Shown: positions 1 through 10,062 of the stretch, piece after piece
How positions within the stretch are numbered: position 1 is the stretch's first letter
Layout of the letters: each line of letters starts with the position of its first letter
Assembly (NCBI GenBank): GCA_016713445.1
Contig: JADJPB010000004.1
Span: 376,370 to 440,369 of the forward strand
Direction of reading: 5' to 3'
Source: Bacteroidota bacterium
GTDB taxonomy: Bacteria > Bacteroidota > Bacteroidia > AKYH767-A > OLB10
Length of the DNA: 64,000 nucleotides
Program-made: the position numbers and the translations under genes
Notes under the pieces: model-generated
Database searches by the model: none
Told to the model about the DNA's origin: nothing
The model's input: the letters and a program-made list of their open reading frames with translations, nothing else

Positions 1-618
1 AAGTGACCAATTTCCGTTTGGATCAAAAGGAGTTCCTGATGGAGTTTGTAGTTTGTAGGTTGAAGTTGAAATTCCAGCTTCTTCCAAATATTTTACTGCG
101 ATGGTATCGTAGCCAGCTGAATTCAATAATAAAATGTTGGGTTTATGTGTTAGCGTATAACGAACATCAACATTTACGGTATTATTCAATCTAAATACAG
201 AAACATTGTTTCCATATTTTTTGATGATGGCAAAGGCAGTATCTACATAATTACTATCAATAATGAATGAACTACTACGTAAAGGAATCGTTCCCATTGA
301 AAGTGTATCTGGATAAACCCGTGTCACATTAGCTGAAAAATCTACGGATCCCAATGATGAGCGAGTCTTGCCAGCCTTAATGGCCCATCTTAGAGGGATT
401 TCATGTTGTAATAACTCATTTGCTAAGCCATATGCTTTCAAATTATAAAAGCCTGGTAGTTTTTGGAAATTTGTGTCTAGCGAAATAATCAAAGCTCCAT
501 TTTTAATGGATTGAAGATTTGAAGATGGTGATGGTAGATCGTTTTGCGCCAAAGCGGAGAAATTAGCAATAAAAATGCAAGCTAAAAGAAGATTAAAATT
601 TCTAGAAAGGGAATTCAT
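1..618 (-). CDS. Secreted protein, partial (runs off window start)
   Basis: The minus strand is open from an ATG at 618 to the window edge, about 206 codons with no stop, so the C-terminus lies outside. The first 25 residues are a signal peptide (basic MNSLSRNF, hydrophobic LLLACIFIANFSA, cleavage after LAQ). The rest is a beta-rich, Ser/Thr/Asn-rich extracellular sequence ending at DPNGNWSL. I do not recognise the family. The signal peptide places it in the periplasm, outer membrane or outside the cell. In this organism such proteins often end in a T9SS sorting domain, but that end is not visible here. Confidence 0.7.
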   Translation of the reverse strand, partial: MNSLSRNFNLLLACIFIANFSALAQNDLPSPSSNLQSIKNGALIISLDTNFQKLPGFYNLKAYGLANELLQHEIPLRWAIKAGKTRSSLGSVDFSANVTRVYPDTLSMGTIPLRSSSFIIDSNYVDTAFAIIKKYGNNVSVFRLNNTVNVDVRYTLTHKPNILLLNSAGYDTIAVKYLEEAGISTSTYKLQTPSGTPFDPNGNWSL

Positions 619-923
619 GTAGTTTGGTTGATTATACTTTTAAACGAGTTTTCAATTTAAAAGTTCTAAATTTCTAATCTTAAAACTGAAAATATGAAGC
701 CTCAAAATTAAGCAACAACTCTCCAGTCAAAATGAATTTTGCATTAATTGATCTTTCTCAAGATCCAAACTTGTAAAGTTGTAACTACTTGAATCTATGA
801 TTCATATGTATTTGTTTATGATTTTTTATTCATTTGATTATTTAGCATTTTAAATCCAATGAAAGCCAACCCCAATTCTTAATTACTTATTAATATAATT
901 ACCAGTAACCTTCTACTTTTGCC
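619..923. other. Intergenic region, AT-rich, no gene seen
   Basis: About 300 bases between divergent genes. It is very AT-rich, with many stops in all frames. It must hold the promoter of the minus-strand gene at 618 and upstream elements for the helicase. I see no repeats or RNA. Confidence 0.5.
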
Positions 924-931
924 TACTTTCG
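924..931 (+). promoter_or_regulatory. -7 box TACTTTCG of the helicase gene
   Basis: TACTTTCG is a one-base variant of the Bacteroidota -7 consensus TAnnTTTG. It sits 4 nt before the GTG at 936, which predicts a leaderless transcript. A second match, TACTTTTG, lies at 914-921. No clear -33 TTG is seen. Confidence 0.5.
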
Positions 932-935
932 CAGC

Positions 936-2001
936 GTGGCTTCCTTCCGTGATTTTAAACTCAATCGACAATTATTCGATGCCATAGCAGATGCCGGTTA
1001 TGAGCATCCCACCGCAATTCAAGAAAAAGCCATCCCAGCCATTTTAGGCGGTCAAGATGTGTTGGGAATTGCACAAACCGGAACCGGTAAAACCGCAGCC
1101 TATTTATTACCTCTTCTTCGAAAAAAAGATAAAGTTTTTGGTTTTGGATGAAGCAGAACGTTTGATGGATAAAAGTTTCATTGGGCAATTTCATCGCATC
1201 TTAGAAACGATGCCGCAAAAACGACAGAATTTATTGTTCTCTGCAACAATGTCGGATTTAGTGAAAAAGATTTCTGGTGACTTGATGGATTTTCCGATCA
1301 CCATCGAAATTCGTCCTGATTTAAAAACTGCGGAAACCGTTACACAGGCCTATTATAAAGTTCCTAATTTAAGAGCGAAGATTAATCTCTTAACAGAACT
1401 CTTAAAAGACCAAAAGCATTTTAATAAAGTGATTGTCTTTTGCAAAACAAAAGTAATTGCCAGCAATACCGGAAAATATTTTCAGCGGTTGTTCGGAGAA
1501 GATAAAGTGTTGGTGATTCATGGAAATAAATCGCAGCAAACACGAATCAATGCAATGCAACGATTTAAAGAAGAAGAAGTGCCTTTGTTGGTGACTACAG
1601 ATTTAGCTGCACGCGGATTAGATGTTCCGGATGTCTCACACGTTGTAAATTTTGATACGCCTATTATCTACGAAGATTATGTTCATCGGATAGGCAGAAC
1701 AGGTAGAGCATTCAAAACAGGACATAGCATAACGTTTGTTACACCTGCTGATGAATTCCATCTCGCTCAAATAGAAAAATTAATTGGACAAAAAATTCCA
1801 ATGTTAAAAGTGCCACGTAATGTGGAAATTCCCGAGACCGGATACGATGAGAATCAAGCGATGCTCCGAGAAATCGATAACCAGAAAAGAAAGTTGGATC
1901 CTGATTTTAAAGGAGCTTTTCATGTTAAGAAAGAACCCGTAAAGAAATTTCCAAAGAAGAAGAGTGTAGATAAAAAGAAACAGAGAACACGTCGTAAATG
2001 A
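936..2001 (+). pseudogene. DEAD-box RNA helicase, internally deleted and frameshifted
   Basis: ATP-dependent RNA helicase of the RhlE-like group. The N-terminal part (936 to about 1125) has the Q motif region (PTAIQEKAIP) and Walker A AQTGTGKTAA. The C-terminal part, in another frame (about 1125-2001), has LDEAERLMD (DEAD variant DEAE), SATMSD, the helicase C motifs TTDLAARGLD and HRIGRTGRA, and a basic tail. Between LLPLL and KKIKFLVLDEAE about 80-90 residues are missing compared with the family, including motifs Ia (PTRELA) and Ib (TPGR). The join lies near the run CTTCGAAAAAAAG at about 1120-1135. The start is GTG. The stop overlaps the next gene's start (ATGA). As read, no functional enzyme is made. 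A deletion during assembly is possible. Confidence 0.85.
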
Positions 2002-2921
2002 AAAATCTTCTTTCGCTCAAATGGGTAATGCTAATTGTTTTAGCTTTAATTTGGGGCAGCTCCTTTATTTTAATGAAACAAGGTTTAAAGGGTTTTCCAC
2101 CCGAACAAGTAGCTGCCATTCGCATGGTGATTGCATGCATTGCTTCTTCTTTATTTGCTATACGTCGATTTAAAAATTTGAAAATAAGTTCCATTAAATA
2201 CATGGCAATAGTAGGTGCTGTGGGAAGTGGAATACCAGCATTACTTTTTGCATTTGCACAAACCAAATTGTCATCTTACTTGGCTGGGATGTTAAATGCA
2301 TTGACTCCTTTATTTACTATGCTTTTAGGTGTTTTATTTTTCCGTTCCAAATTTAACAGTCAACAAATTATTGGAGTTCTTATCGGATTTATTGGAGCAG
2401 CAGGATTAGTATTTATTCGATCGGGTGGTGGTATAACCGGAGAAGTTACCGCCGCCATTTTAATAGTTATTGCGACTTGTTGTTATGGTCTTAGTGTTAA
2501 TGTGATCAAATCATTTTTAATGGATCAAGATGCATTATTAATTTCAGCTATTTCATTAATTATTGTTGGAATTCCTTATGGAATATTTCTTTCTACTACC
2601 GACTTCTATGTGCGATTGTTTGATGTTCCTGAAGCGAAACTGGCTTTCTTAAGTTTGGCAACACTTTCTATTTTCGGAACTGCATTCGCAAGTATTCTTT
2701 ATTTTAGTTTAGTGAAATCTGCAGGTCCTTTATTTGCTTCTGCTGTCACTTATTTAATGCCTGTTATCGCTTTGTCGTGGGGCATTGCCGATGGAGAAAT
2801 ATTAAATCCACTCCATATAGTAGCCTTATTTGCGATTTTGGCAGGTGTAGCTTTAATCAGTTGGAAGGGGGAATTACAAGTTGAGAATTTGTTTAAGCGT
2901 TTGAAGGACAAAGAACATTAG
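1998..2921 (+). CDS. EamA/DMT-family transporter (10 TM)
   Basis: Inner-membrane drug/metabolite transporter of the EamA (RhaT/YdcZ-like) type, 307 residues, the normal size for two EamA repeats. It opens with the family start WVMLIVLALIWGSSFILMKQGL, shows about ten hydrophobic helices, and has the second-half signature SAVTYLMPVIALSWG. It exports or imports a small metabolite; the substrate cannot be inferred. It starts inside the stop of the helicase gene (ATGA overlap), so the two are probably co-transcribed and translationally coupled. Confidence 0.9.
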   Translation: MKNLLSLKWVMLIVLALIWGSSFILMKQGLKGFPPEQVAAIRMVIACIASSLFAIRRFKNLKISSIKYMAIVGAVGSGIPALLFAFAQTKLSSYLAGMLNALTPLFTMLLGVLFFRSKFNSQQIIGVLIGFIGAAGLVFIRSGGGITGEVTAAILIVIATCCYGLSVNVIKSFLMDQDALLISAISLIIVGIPYGIFLSTTDFYVRLFDVPEAKLAFLSLATLSIFGTAFASILYFSLVKSAGPLFASAVTYLMPVIALSWGIADGEILNPLHIVALFAILAGVALISWKGELQVENLFKRLKDKEH

Positions 2922-3198
2922 TATGCTCATTCGGCTACCTTTCTAAAATTTTCTTTCCCTACAAAAAGTCTATGTCCTTGATTTTGAGCTTTTAAATACG
3001 AAGAGATAGGGTCGTTTTGAAATCAAATAATGCATGAAATGTACCTTTGAGTCGAGGCAGATCGGAGATTATTTTATAGAAAAAGTGAATTAGAAAGGAA
3101 AGTACAAGTTAATACATATAGTAAAACACTCAAAATATTTGTATTTTAATTGTTGATTATCAAATCATTGTACTCATTTCACTTTTCTTCACATCATA
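2922..3198. other. Intergenic region upstream of rplU, no gene seen
   Basis: About 280 AT-rich bases between the EamA gene and the rplU promoter. No ORF, tRNA or clear repeat is recognised. No strong terminator for the upstream operon is visible. Confidence 0.4.
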
Positions 3199-3229
3199 TT
3201 GTTAATTCCGTTTCTATGTTCTATCTTTG
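3199..3229 (+). promoter_or_regulatory. Promoter of rplU-rpmA
   Basis: TTG at 3199-3201, 20 nt spacing, then TATCTTTG at 3222-3229. This fits the Bacteroidota sigma-ABfr promoter (TTG, about 19-20 nt, TAnnTTTG). It leaves a leader of about 30 nt before the ATG at 3262. Confidence 0.75.
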
Positions 3230-3261
3230 CCCTCCCATATTGGGGAATTAAGAATAAGAAC

Positions 3262-3573
3262 ATGTACGCTATTGTAAACATCGCCGGTCAACAGTTTAAA
3301 GTTCAGGAAAACCAACCTGTCTTTATTCACCGTTTAGAGGCAAACGAAGGAGATTCAGTAAGTTTTAACGAGGTATTACTCGTGGATAATAATGGATCTG
3401 TAAAGGTTGGAGCTCCGCTTGTTGCGGGTGCTTCCGTTTCTGCTAAAGTACTTTCTCATATGAAAGGTGATAAAGTTTTAGTGTTTAAAAAGAAACGTCG
3501 TAAAGGTTACCAGAAAATGAACGGTCACCGTCAATATTTGACAAAAATTCAAATCGAAAAAATTACTGCTTAA
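3262..3573 (+). CDS. rplU: 50S ribosomal protein L21
   Basis: Large-subunit ribosomal protein, 103 residues, the usual length. It begins MYAIVNIAGQQFKV, the L21 N-terminus, and has the basic motif KKKRRKGYQKMNGHRQ typical of its rRNA-binding end. An upstream in-frame start at 3199 would overlap the promoter, so ATG 3262 is chosen. It is followed 25 nt later by rpmA, the conserved L21-L27 order. Confidence 0.97.
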   Translation: MYAIVNIAGQQFKVQENQPVFIHRLEANEGDSVSFNEVLLVDNNGSVKVGAPLVAGASVSAKVLSHMKGDKVLVFKKKRRKGYQKMNGHRQYLTKIQIEKITA

Positions 3574-3598
3574 TTAGTAAAGCATAAAAGTTTAAAAC

Positions 3599-3871
3599 AT
3601 GGCACACAAAAAAGGCGTCGGTAGTTCTAGGAACGGACGCGAATCACATAGCAAGAGACTTGGTATTAAAGTTTTCGGTGGTCAAAGAGTTATCGCAGGA
3701 AACATCATCGTTCGTCAACGCGGAACAAAGCATCATCCAGGTGCTAATGTAGGAATCGGAAAAGATCATACATTGTTTGCTTTGATCGATGGTACTGTGA
3801 TGTTCCGTAAGCGTACAGACGATAAGTCTTTCGTTTACGTCAAACCATTCGAAGCTTCTGCTTCAGCATAA
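3599..3871 (+). CDS. rpmA: 50S ribosomal protein L27
   Basis: Large-subunit ribosomal protein near the peptidyl-transferase centre, 90 residues. It starts MAHKKGVGSSRNGRES, the Gly/Ser-rich flexible N-terminus of L27, then has RLGIKVFGGQ and VIAGNIIVRQRGT. It starts directly at MAHKKG, with no N-terminal pro-peptide of the Firmicutes kind. It is the second gene of the rplU-rpmA operon and is followed by a strong terminator. Confidence 0.97.
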   Translation: MAHKKGVGSSRNGRESHSKRLGIKVFGGQRVIAGNIIVRQRGTKHHPGANVGIGKDHTLFALIDGTVMFRKRTDDKSFVYVKPFEASASA

Positions 3872-3891
3872 TAATTGAATAATATCCCAAT

Positions 3892-3920
3892 AATGCCTCG
3901 CGAAAGTGAGGCATTTTTTT
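3892..3920 (+). terminator. Rho-independent terminator after rpmA
   Basis: Stem AATGCCTC / GAGGCATT with loop GCGAAAGT, followed by seven Ts. It lies 20 nt after the rpmA stop. Confidence 0.9.
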
Positions 3921-4043
3921 ATGCCTTTTTTTAGAAGGGCAAGTAAAAGAACCAAAAAGTTTAGCGGGAAATGCCATTTTTTTAATGGATCGACTCTCAT
4001 CGAAAAGAGAATTTTTATTCTAAACTATCAAATCAAATTCAAC

Positions 4044-4904
4044 TTAAAGCTTCCAACTAGAAATAGTAATTGAGCGCTTGTTGAATCCACTGATTCCAAA
4101 AATTTTTTCTTGTTGGAGGTTGGTGCAATAATCAAATCGCGCGGGCTCCGAATTTGCAGCTAAAGCAGCATTCACCACGGTCTTGTTGTTCGTTGTATTC
4201 TCATAAATCAAATTGTAAAAACGATCGTAATACAGAACCGACTTATTGTCATCATTGATCAATAAAATTTTACTCTTGGGAGTTAAATTATCCGATAACC
4301 ACACATCTTCCTTTTTCATGTTTGCATAGGTGGTGTGATTATTAATTTTTTTGATGTAGTTATAATGTGCTTGATAAATAAATCCATTCTTATAATTTAA
4401 ATAGAGGTTATAAGAGTAATTGAAGCGCGTGAAATAAAAGTCTTGCAAATAATCGTTGTTGCTATAATAGGTGGGAATAGAAGGCAATTCAAAAAGTTTG
4501 TAATAATGATTCAGTTGTTTGTACCAGTCTTCTGGTTTAGAATAAGGAATGGTTTCGAGCTTTTTGTATTGTGTGCTGTATTTATAAATTGCCATTTCAT
4601 TATTGTCCATAATAATGAGATCATCGTATTCGTCGAATTCTAATGCGCGAACACATTTATCATTGGGAAGTTTTACGCTGTCCACTTGCACACCTTCAGC
4701 AGTAAAAATGTAAACGTATGGCCGTGAACAAGCATTAAAAGCAATACGCTCTTTTGAATCCACTGCAATTTTAAAACTATAACCTGAAGCACCTTCTACT
4801 TTCTCTGTCGGAATAGTAAATAATTCTGTGCGTATTAATCGACCTTCTTGTGCCGATGATTGGATATGGAGGAGGACAAGTACGAGGATAATATAATTTT
4901 TCAC
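4044..4904 (-). CDS. Secreted propeller-like protein of unknown function
   Basis: A 286-residue protein starting at GTG 4904: VKNYIILVLVLLHIQSSAQ is a clear signal peptide. An open frame extends upstream to 5042, but that part crosses a palindromic repeat and would lack a promoter, while TATCTTTG sits just 4 nt before this GTG. The mature part has repeated beta-strand pairs (RPYVYIFTAEG, DDLIIMDNNE, KSVLYYDRF) reminiscent of a 6-bladed beta-propeller, but no family signature I can name. It is probably exported to the periplasm or outside. It stands alone between rpmA and a repeat-rich spacer. Confidence 0.7.
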   Translation of the reverse strand: MKNYIILVLVLLHIQSSAQEGRLIRTELFTIPTEKVEGASGYSFKIAVDSKERIAFNACSRPYVYIFTAEGVQVDSVKLPNDKCVRALEFDEYDDLIIMDNNEMAIYKYSTQYKKLETIPYSKPEDWYKQLNHYYKLFELPSIPTYYSNNDYLQDFYFTRFNYSYNLYLNYKNGFIYQAHYNYIKKINNHTTYANMKKEDVWLSDNLTPKSKILLINDDNKSVLYYDRFYNLIYENTTNNKTVVNAALAANSEPARFDYCTNLQQEKIFGISGFNKRSITISSWKL

Positions 4905-4908
4905 GGGG

Positions 4909-4916
4909 CAAAGATA
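4909..4916 (-). promoter_or_regulatory. -7 box TATCTTTG, leaderless spacing
   Basis: TATCTTTG on the minus strand, followed by CCCC and then the GTG start at 4904. A perfect -7 consensus only 4 nt from the start codon implies that transcription starts at or next to the start codon. Confidence 0.7.
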
Positions 4917-4979
4917 GTCTCTAAGTAGTGATTTTGGTAAAAAAATTAGTGATCGTAAAATAAAATACATTTTTTTTAA

Positions 4980-4998
4980 CCTGCCTGCAGCAGGCAGG
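4980..4998. repeat. Dispersed palindrome CCTGCCTGC-A-GCAGGCAGG
   Basis: A perfect 9-bp inverted repeat with a single central base. Related CTTGC...GCAAG palindromes occur at about 17290 and 60136. Confidence 0.6.
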
Positions 4999-5047
4999 CA
5001 CTTGAGGCACAAGAGAACACAAGAGAACACTTGAGAGTTCACTATTT

Positions 5048-5108
5048 ATTAATTTGATTTATAGCCCCCCTCTCCATTGGAGAGGGGGTAAGGGGGAGAG
5101 GCTTGAAC
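5048..5108. repeat. Dispersed hairpin repeat, copy A
   Basis: Contains the inverted repeat CCCCCTCTCC-ATT-GGAGAGGGGG (about 5066-5088) followed by TAAGGGGGAGAGGCTTGAAC. A near-identical copy lies at 5228-5283, including the flanking TTAATTT-GATT. This is an intergenic repeat and not a gene. Confidence 0.8.
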
Positions 5109-5227
5109 TTTAGGCAGGCATTAATTTGTTAGCAAGCCAATATTGCTGTTCTCTTCGTTAAATATTCTCTTCGCCAGACTTTTCCGCATAGAAGTCTATT
5201 ATTAAATCCAAATTTTATTTGATGCAT

Positions 5228-5283
5228 ATTAATTTCGATTCCCCCTCTCCATTGGAGAGGGGGTAAGGGGGACAGGCTAGAAC
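5228..5283. repeat. Dispersed hairpin repeat, copy B
   Basis: Same hairpin and tail as at 5048-5108 with a few differences. The 410-base spacer 5043-5455 otherwise holds no gene that I can see. Confidence 0.8.
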
Positions 5284-5421
5284 TGTATTGAGGCAATTAT
5301 CTCTTTTCAATTCGAGCAATAAGTTTTATTGATTAAACTTTATTCTAATCGCGAAGCCTTACGACAAACATGCGAGGACACTAAAGTCGCAGAGAAGACT
5401 TGCAGCTTGCAGCTTGAAGCG

Positions 5422-5452
5422 AAAAAGCCAAGGCATTATGCCTTGGCTTTTT
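5422..5452. terminator. Terminator of the efflux operon (bidirectional)
   Basis: An almost perfect palindrome, AAAAAGCCAAGGCAT / ATGCCTTGGCTTTTT, with A and T runs on both sides. It sits just after the stop of the minus-strand RND gene at 5456. Confidence 0.88.
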
Positions 5453-5455
5453 AAA

Positions 5456-8400
5456 TTATTTCGTTTCCGAAGCAATCAAACTTTTATCTGGATGATGATT
5501 TTGCATCTCTACCGGAACATTCTCAATTCCATAAATTCGGTTTTTGAAACGTGTCCATCGAATTTTCGCTCGATCCGTTAATAGATACATCACAGGAACT
5601 AATATTAAAGTTAAAAAGGTTGCGAAACTCAATCCGAAGATCATGGTCCATGAAAGTGGACCCCAGAAAGCAACACTATCACCTCCGAAGAAGAGATGTG
5701 GATTTCCAGTAGTCAATAACTTTTCAAAGTCGATGTTTAATCCAACAGCAAGCGGAATGAGTCCGAAGATAGCAGCACATGCAGTAAGTAATACAGGTGT
5801 CATCCTTACTTTTCCCGCTTCAACAATCGCATCCCATGTATTGTAGCCTTGCTCGATGAGTAAATCGGTGAATTCAACAAGTAATATACCGTTCCTCACC
5901 ACAATTCCGGCAAGCGCTACAATTCCAATTCCCATCATGATGGTAGATACTGTCATTCCCGTAATAGCATAACCCAAGAATACGCCAATCATACTGAAAA
6001 TAATTTCAGTTAAAATTATTACAGGTTTGCTGAGGGAATTAAATTGGAATACAAAGAATTAAAAAGATAAGTCCAAGTGAAACTAACATAGCCGTACCTA
6101 AGAAACTCATGGTCTCTGCTTGTTCTTCTGATTGTCCTGTAAGAACAACTTCTACACCCTCGGGAGCTTGAAATTGCGCCGCTTTTTTCTGTACACTGGT
6201 AACCACGCCATTCGGATCATACCCTGCCAATACATTCGAGCTAATGGTGATCACACGTTTTTGATTGATTCGTTTAATGCCACCATATGTACTTGAGTAT
6301 TGAATTTCACAAAATGCAGAGAGCGGAACTTGGCGTACAATACCACCCATGTTCATGTCGCGGTAAGTAATTTTAGTATTCTTTAATGCATCTACATTCG
6401 TGCGCTGATCATATTCATAACGTAATTGAATGGGATACTCATCGTTATCATCTCTGAATTTGCTAATCTCACTTCCAAATACTGCATTACGAATTTCCAT
6501 TCCAATTTGAGCAGTACTAATTCCTTCACGATTCGCACGTTCACGATCGATATTGAAAACGATTTCTGGTTTGCTAATCTCGAAATCCGATTTCAATTGT
6601 TCTACTCCAGGAACATCTTCTGCAATCAAATAGCGACGTAAGTCTTCCGATGCTTTTACAAGGTCTTCAAATTTATCTCCTCGTACTTCTAGGTTGATGG
6701 GTTTTCCAACTGGTGGTCCACCTTGCTCTTGGTCAACGGTAATTTCTACTCCAGGAATTCCTTTAACCGCCTCACGAATGTCGGTGAGGTATTTCTTCGA
6801 AGAGATGCCATCACGATCACTGAATTTTTTGAAGGCTACCGTAATCTTTGCTTTGTGCGGCTGTATACTTGGGTCAAATTCATTCGCATCGTTCGTACCT
6901 ACGGCAACGTTAGTAATTACGGAAGTTACAATTGGGTTGTTCGAGCCAAGAGCTTTGTACACTCTGCCTTCAACAATTTTTGCAATGGAATCTGTCTTTG
7001 CTTGGTCAGTTCCTATAGGTGCCTTCACATAAGCATAAATAACGTTGGGATCGCTACTTGGGAAGAATACAAATTCATTTCGACCAAACATCATAGCTAC
7101 AAGGGAAACAAAAAATAACACGACTGTAGCTAATACTAATGTTTTTGGTCGACGCAGTGACCACTCTAATTTTCGACCGTACCATTCTTTGAAGCGCGGC
7201 CAGGAATTTTCCTGGAAATTGAAAATTATTCTTTGCAAATAGAAGTGATTTAAGAAATTAAAGCCAATCACGACTAACATAAAGTTACCCATTGCATGGC
7301 TGCCCGCAAGATGTAACAATAAACTTATAGCAATTAACATGATGGAACTTACTTTCAGACCTCTCGTTAATTTTGGATTTTTAATTTGTTCATCATCGTG
7401 TGGTTTCATGTATTGTACTGCGAAAACAGGATTAATAATATAGGCAACTAATAGTGATGCTAGCAGCGTAACAATTAGTGTAATTGGAAGATAGTACATG
7501 AATTCACCAATGGTTCCTGTCCAAAAAGCAAGAGGGATAAATGGTGCAAGTGTTGTTAAGGTTCCACTCAGAACTGGTAAGAATACTTCTCCGGCAGCTA
7601 ATTTGGCTGCTTCTTTAATATTCTTTTTGCCATTGTCATAAATACGATGTGTGTTTTCAATAACAACAATCGCATCATCAACAACAATTCCCAATGCGAG
7701 TAAAAATGCGAAGAGTACGATCATATTCATTGTGAATCCAATGGCAGGCATAAATAGAAAAGCTAAGAACATCGAAAGAGGTACACTCGCTGCCACAAAG
7801 AAGGCGTTTGTTGTTCCCATGAAAAACATCAGAATAAGTAATACTAAAATAAATCCGATGATGATGGTATTGATCAAATCATGCAAAGTAGTACGAGTCG
7901 AATCACTTTGATCTCCTGTTAAAGTTACCGTTAAGTTTGCTGGTAAATCTTTCTCTTGCATCTCTGACACGATGGCTTTCATCTTATCGGTTGCTTCAAT
8001 CAGATTATAGCCAGTACGCTTCACCACATTTAACGTGATCACATTCTTGCCATCTAAGCGAGCAAAACTTTCTTGTTCTTTGTACGTGTCTTTTACTTCT
8101 GCAATATCTTTCAGATATACTGCAGCACCTGAAGCTCCAGCAATAATAATATTGCTGATCTGATTTACATCTTTAAATTCACCTTTCACACCAATTGTAC
8201 GACGCATTCCATCTGTAGAAACTGTTCCGCCTGAAATCGACATGTTCTCAAAAGCTACGGCGCGTTCAATATCGCCCAAAGCAATTTGTGCAGCCTGCAT
8301 TTTGTACATATCAACATTGATTTGTATTTCGCGATCTAAAGCACCTACCATTTCAACGCGACTAATTTCCTTCAAGCTTTCGATTTTATCTTTGATGTCG

Positions 8401-8894
8401 TCCGCATAATTTTTCAACTTGTTTAATTCCATATCCCCCGAGAGGTTGATGAATAATATTGGAATTTCACTGAAGTTGATTTCAGTTACTGCAGGTTCTT
8501 GTTTTAAGTCATTCGGAAGATCGGTACGTGCTTTGTCAACGGCATCTTTTACACGCTGCTTTGCATCGGCAACCTTAACATCTGTATTAAACTCAACCAT
8601 GATGCTAGTAAAATCTTGTACCGAGTTACTCGTGATTTTTTTTACACCAGAGGCTGACTTCAATTGTTTTTCAATAGGCTTTGCTATTAAATTCTCCATA
8701 TCTCCTGGTGAAGTTCCAGGGTGAACTACCGTCACAAATAATTGTGGTAAACTGATATCAGGAAAGTTTTCTTTCGGCAAGCCATTATAAGCCATTATTC
8801 CTGCCAATGTAATGATGATGGTAAGAATAAAGATGCTCGTTTTATTATCTATTGCCCAGGAGCTGGGTTTGAATTCTTTGAATACGTCCTTCAT
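5456..8894 (-). CDS. RND efflux pump inner-membrane subunit (AcrB family), one frameshift
   Basis: Proton-driven tripartite efflux transporter, about 1145 residues. Visible features are the TM1 start (SWAIDNKTSIFILTI), porter domains, TM4 motif GIVVDDAIVVIENTHR, and a second transmembrane block with VVRNGILLVEF. The frame breaks at about 6040-6046. The first part (start ATG 8894) ends at LILCIPI, but the +1 frame reads VFQFNSLSKP, the usual continuation, so one extra T in CTTTG explains it. I read it as one gene with an apparent one-base insertion. It is the last gene of tetR-tolC-adaptor-RND and is followed by a terminator. Substrate unknown. The HAE-type family exports drugs, detergents and lipophilic compounds. 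Confidence 0.9.
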
Positions 8895-8935
8895 AGGGAG
8901 ATTTATTTTTGAAAAAGAAATGATGAGAATCTAAC

Positions 8936-10039
8936 TTATAAATTAATTTTTTGACCATCAACTAAATCTTGATAACCACTTGTGATTACTTTATCGCCTG
9001 CTTTCAATCCTTCCAATACCTCTAATTTTCCAGCATAGTTCAATCCAGGTTTAACGATTTGTTTTTTGGCAATTCCATTCTCAGCTAGGAAAAGATAACT
9101 TCCTTCTGGAGTATTTTGTACAATGGCTAGAGGAAGAGTTATCGCATTCGCAGAAGTGTAATCAGCGATTCGCACAATAGCTACTTGATTCGGATGCAAT
9201 GGTGTTTTGTTACCGTTGATATTTACTTCCACGCGGAATGTGCGATTGATAGGGTCAATTACTTTTCCAGCATAAGAAATATTTGCTTTAATACTCGACT
9301 TCAAATCTGGAAAATAAACCTCTACAAAATCACCTTTATTTACTTTTGAAATATAGGCTTCTGCAACATCAGCTTGAATTTTTAGTTTGGAGAAGTTCAC
9401 AACACGTAATCCTGGGAGTCCAGGAGCGAAGGCTTGACCCACTTTTAAATCCATAGCATCCACGGTTCCATGAATAGGTGATTTAATACGCAACATTTCG
9501 AGTTGTTGACGTACGGTTGCCATTTTTCGATCAATAGACTCTAAGCTATTCTTTGCTTGTAGGTACTGAATCTCTGTTCCGATCTTTTGATCCCACAAGG
9601 CCTTTTGTTTTAAATAAAGGGTATTCGTAAAATCACGTGCGCTTTCTAATTCAGAAAGTGTTTTCATATAGACTGAATTTTCTAATTCAGCTAACACGGT
9701 TCCTGGCGAAACTTGGTCACCTACTTTAACAAAAATACGTGATATAGTTCCTGGAGTTTCCGGACTCACCATTACGTTTTCATCACCTTCTACTCGCGCT
9801 TGAACTTCTATTAAATGACTGAAGGGAACAGGTTCTACGGTAGTAATTGCTACATCACGACCAGCAACCTTTTTTTGATCACCACTTTTGCTCAGCTCTG
9901 CTTCGAGCGTTGCGATTTTATCTTTGATTTCACTTTGCTGCTTTTTGAGATCATCAAGCTCAGCTTTTTTATCAGGTGTACCACAAGATGTGATTGCGAA
10001 TGCAATTCCTAATGGGAGTATATAAAGAAGATTTTTCAT
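8936..10039 (-). CDS. RND periplasmic adaptor (membrane fusion lipoprotein)
   Basis: Membrane fusion protein, 367 residues, which links the RND pump to the TolC channel. The N-terminus MKNLLYILPLGIAFAITSC ends in a lipobox (ITSC) for lipidation. A short coiled coil follows (AELDDLKKQQSEIKDKI), then the lipoyl/barrel-sandwich half motif (ISRIFVKVGDQVSPGTVLAEL), an alpha-hairpin, the second lipoyl half (KSPIHGTVDAMDLKVGQ), a beta-barrel domain and a membrane-proximal domain ending GYQDLVDGQKINL. It lies 41 nt upstream of the pump gene and 23 nt after the tolC homologue's stop. Confidence 0.93.
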   Translation of the reverse strand: MKNLLYILPLGIAFAITSCGTPDKKAELDDLKKQQSEIKDKIATLEAELSKSGDQKKVAGRDVAITTVEPVPFSHLIEVQARVEGDENVMVSPETPGTISRIFVKVGDQVSPGTVLAELENSVYMKTLSELESARDFTNTLYLKQKALWDQKIGTEIQYLQAKNSLESIDRKMATVRQQLEMLRIKSPIHGTVDAMDLKVGQAFAPGLPGLRVVNFSKLKIQADVAEAYISKVNKGDFVEVYFPDLKSSIKANISYAGKVIDPINRTFRVEVNINGNKTPLHPNQVAIVRIADYTSANAITLPLAIVQNTPEGSYLFLAENGIAKKQIVKPGLNYAGKLEVLEGLKAGDKVITSGYQDLVDGQKINL

Positions 10040-10062
10040 AACCTTTTAATTGATTTGTTTTT

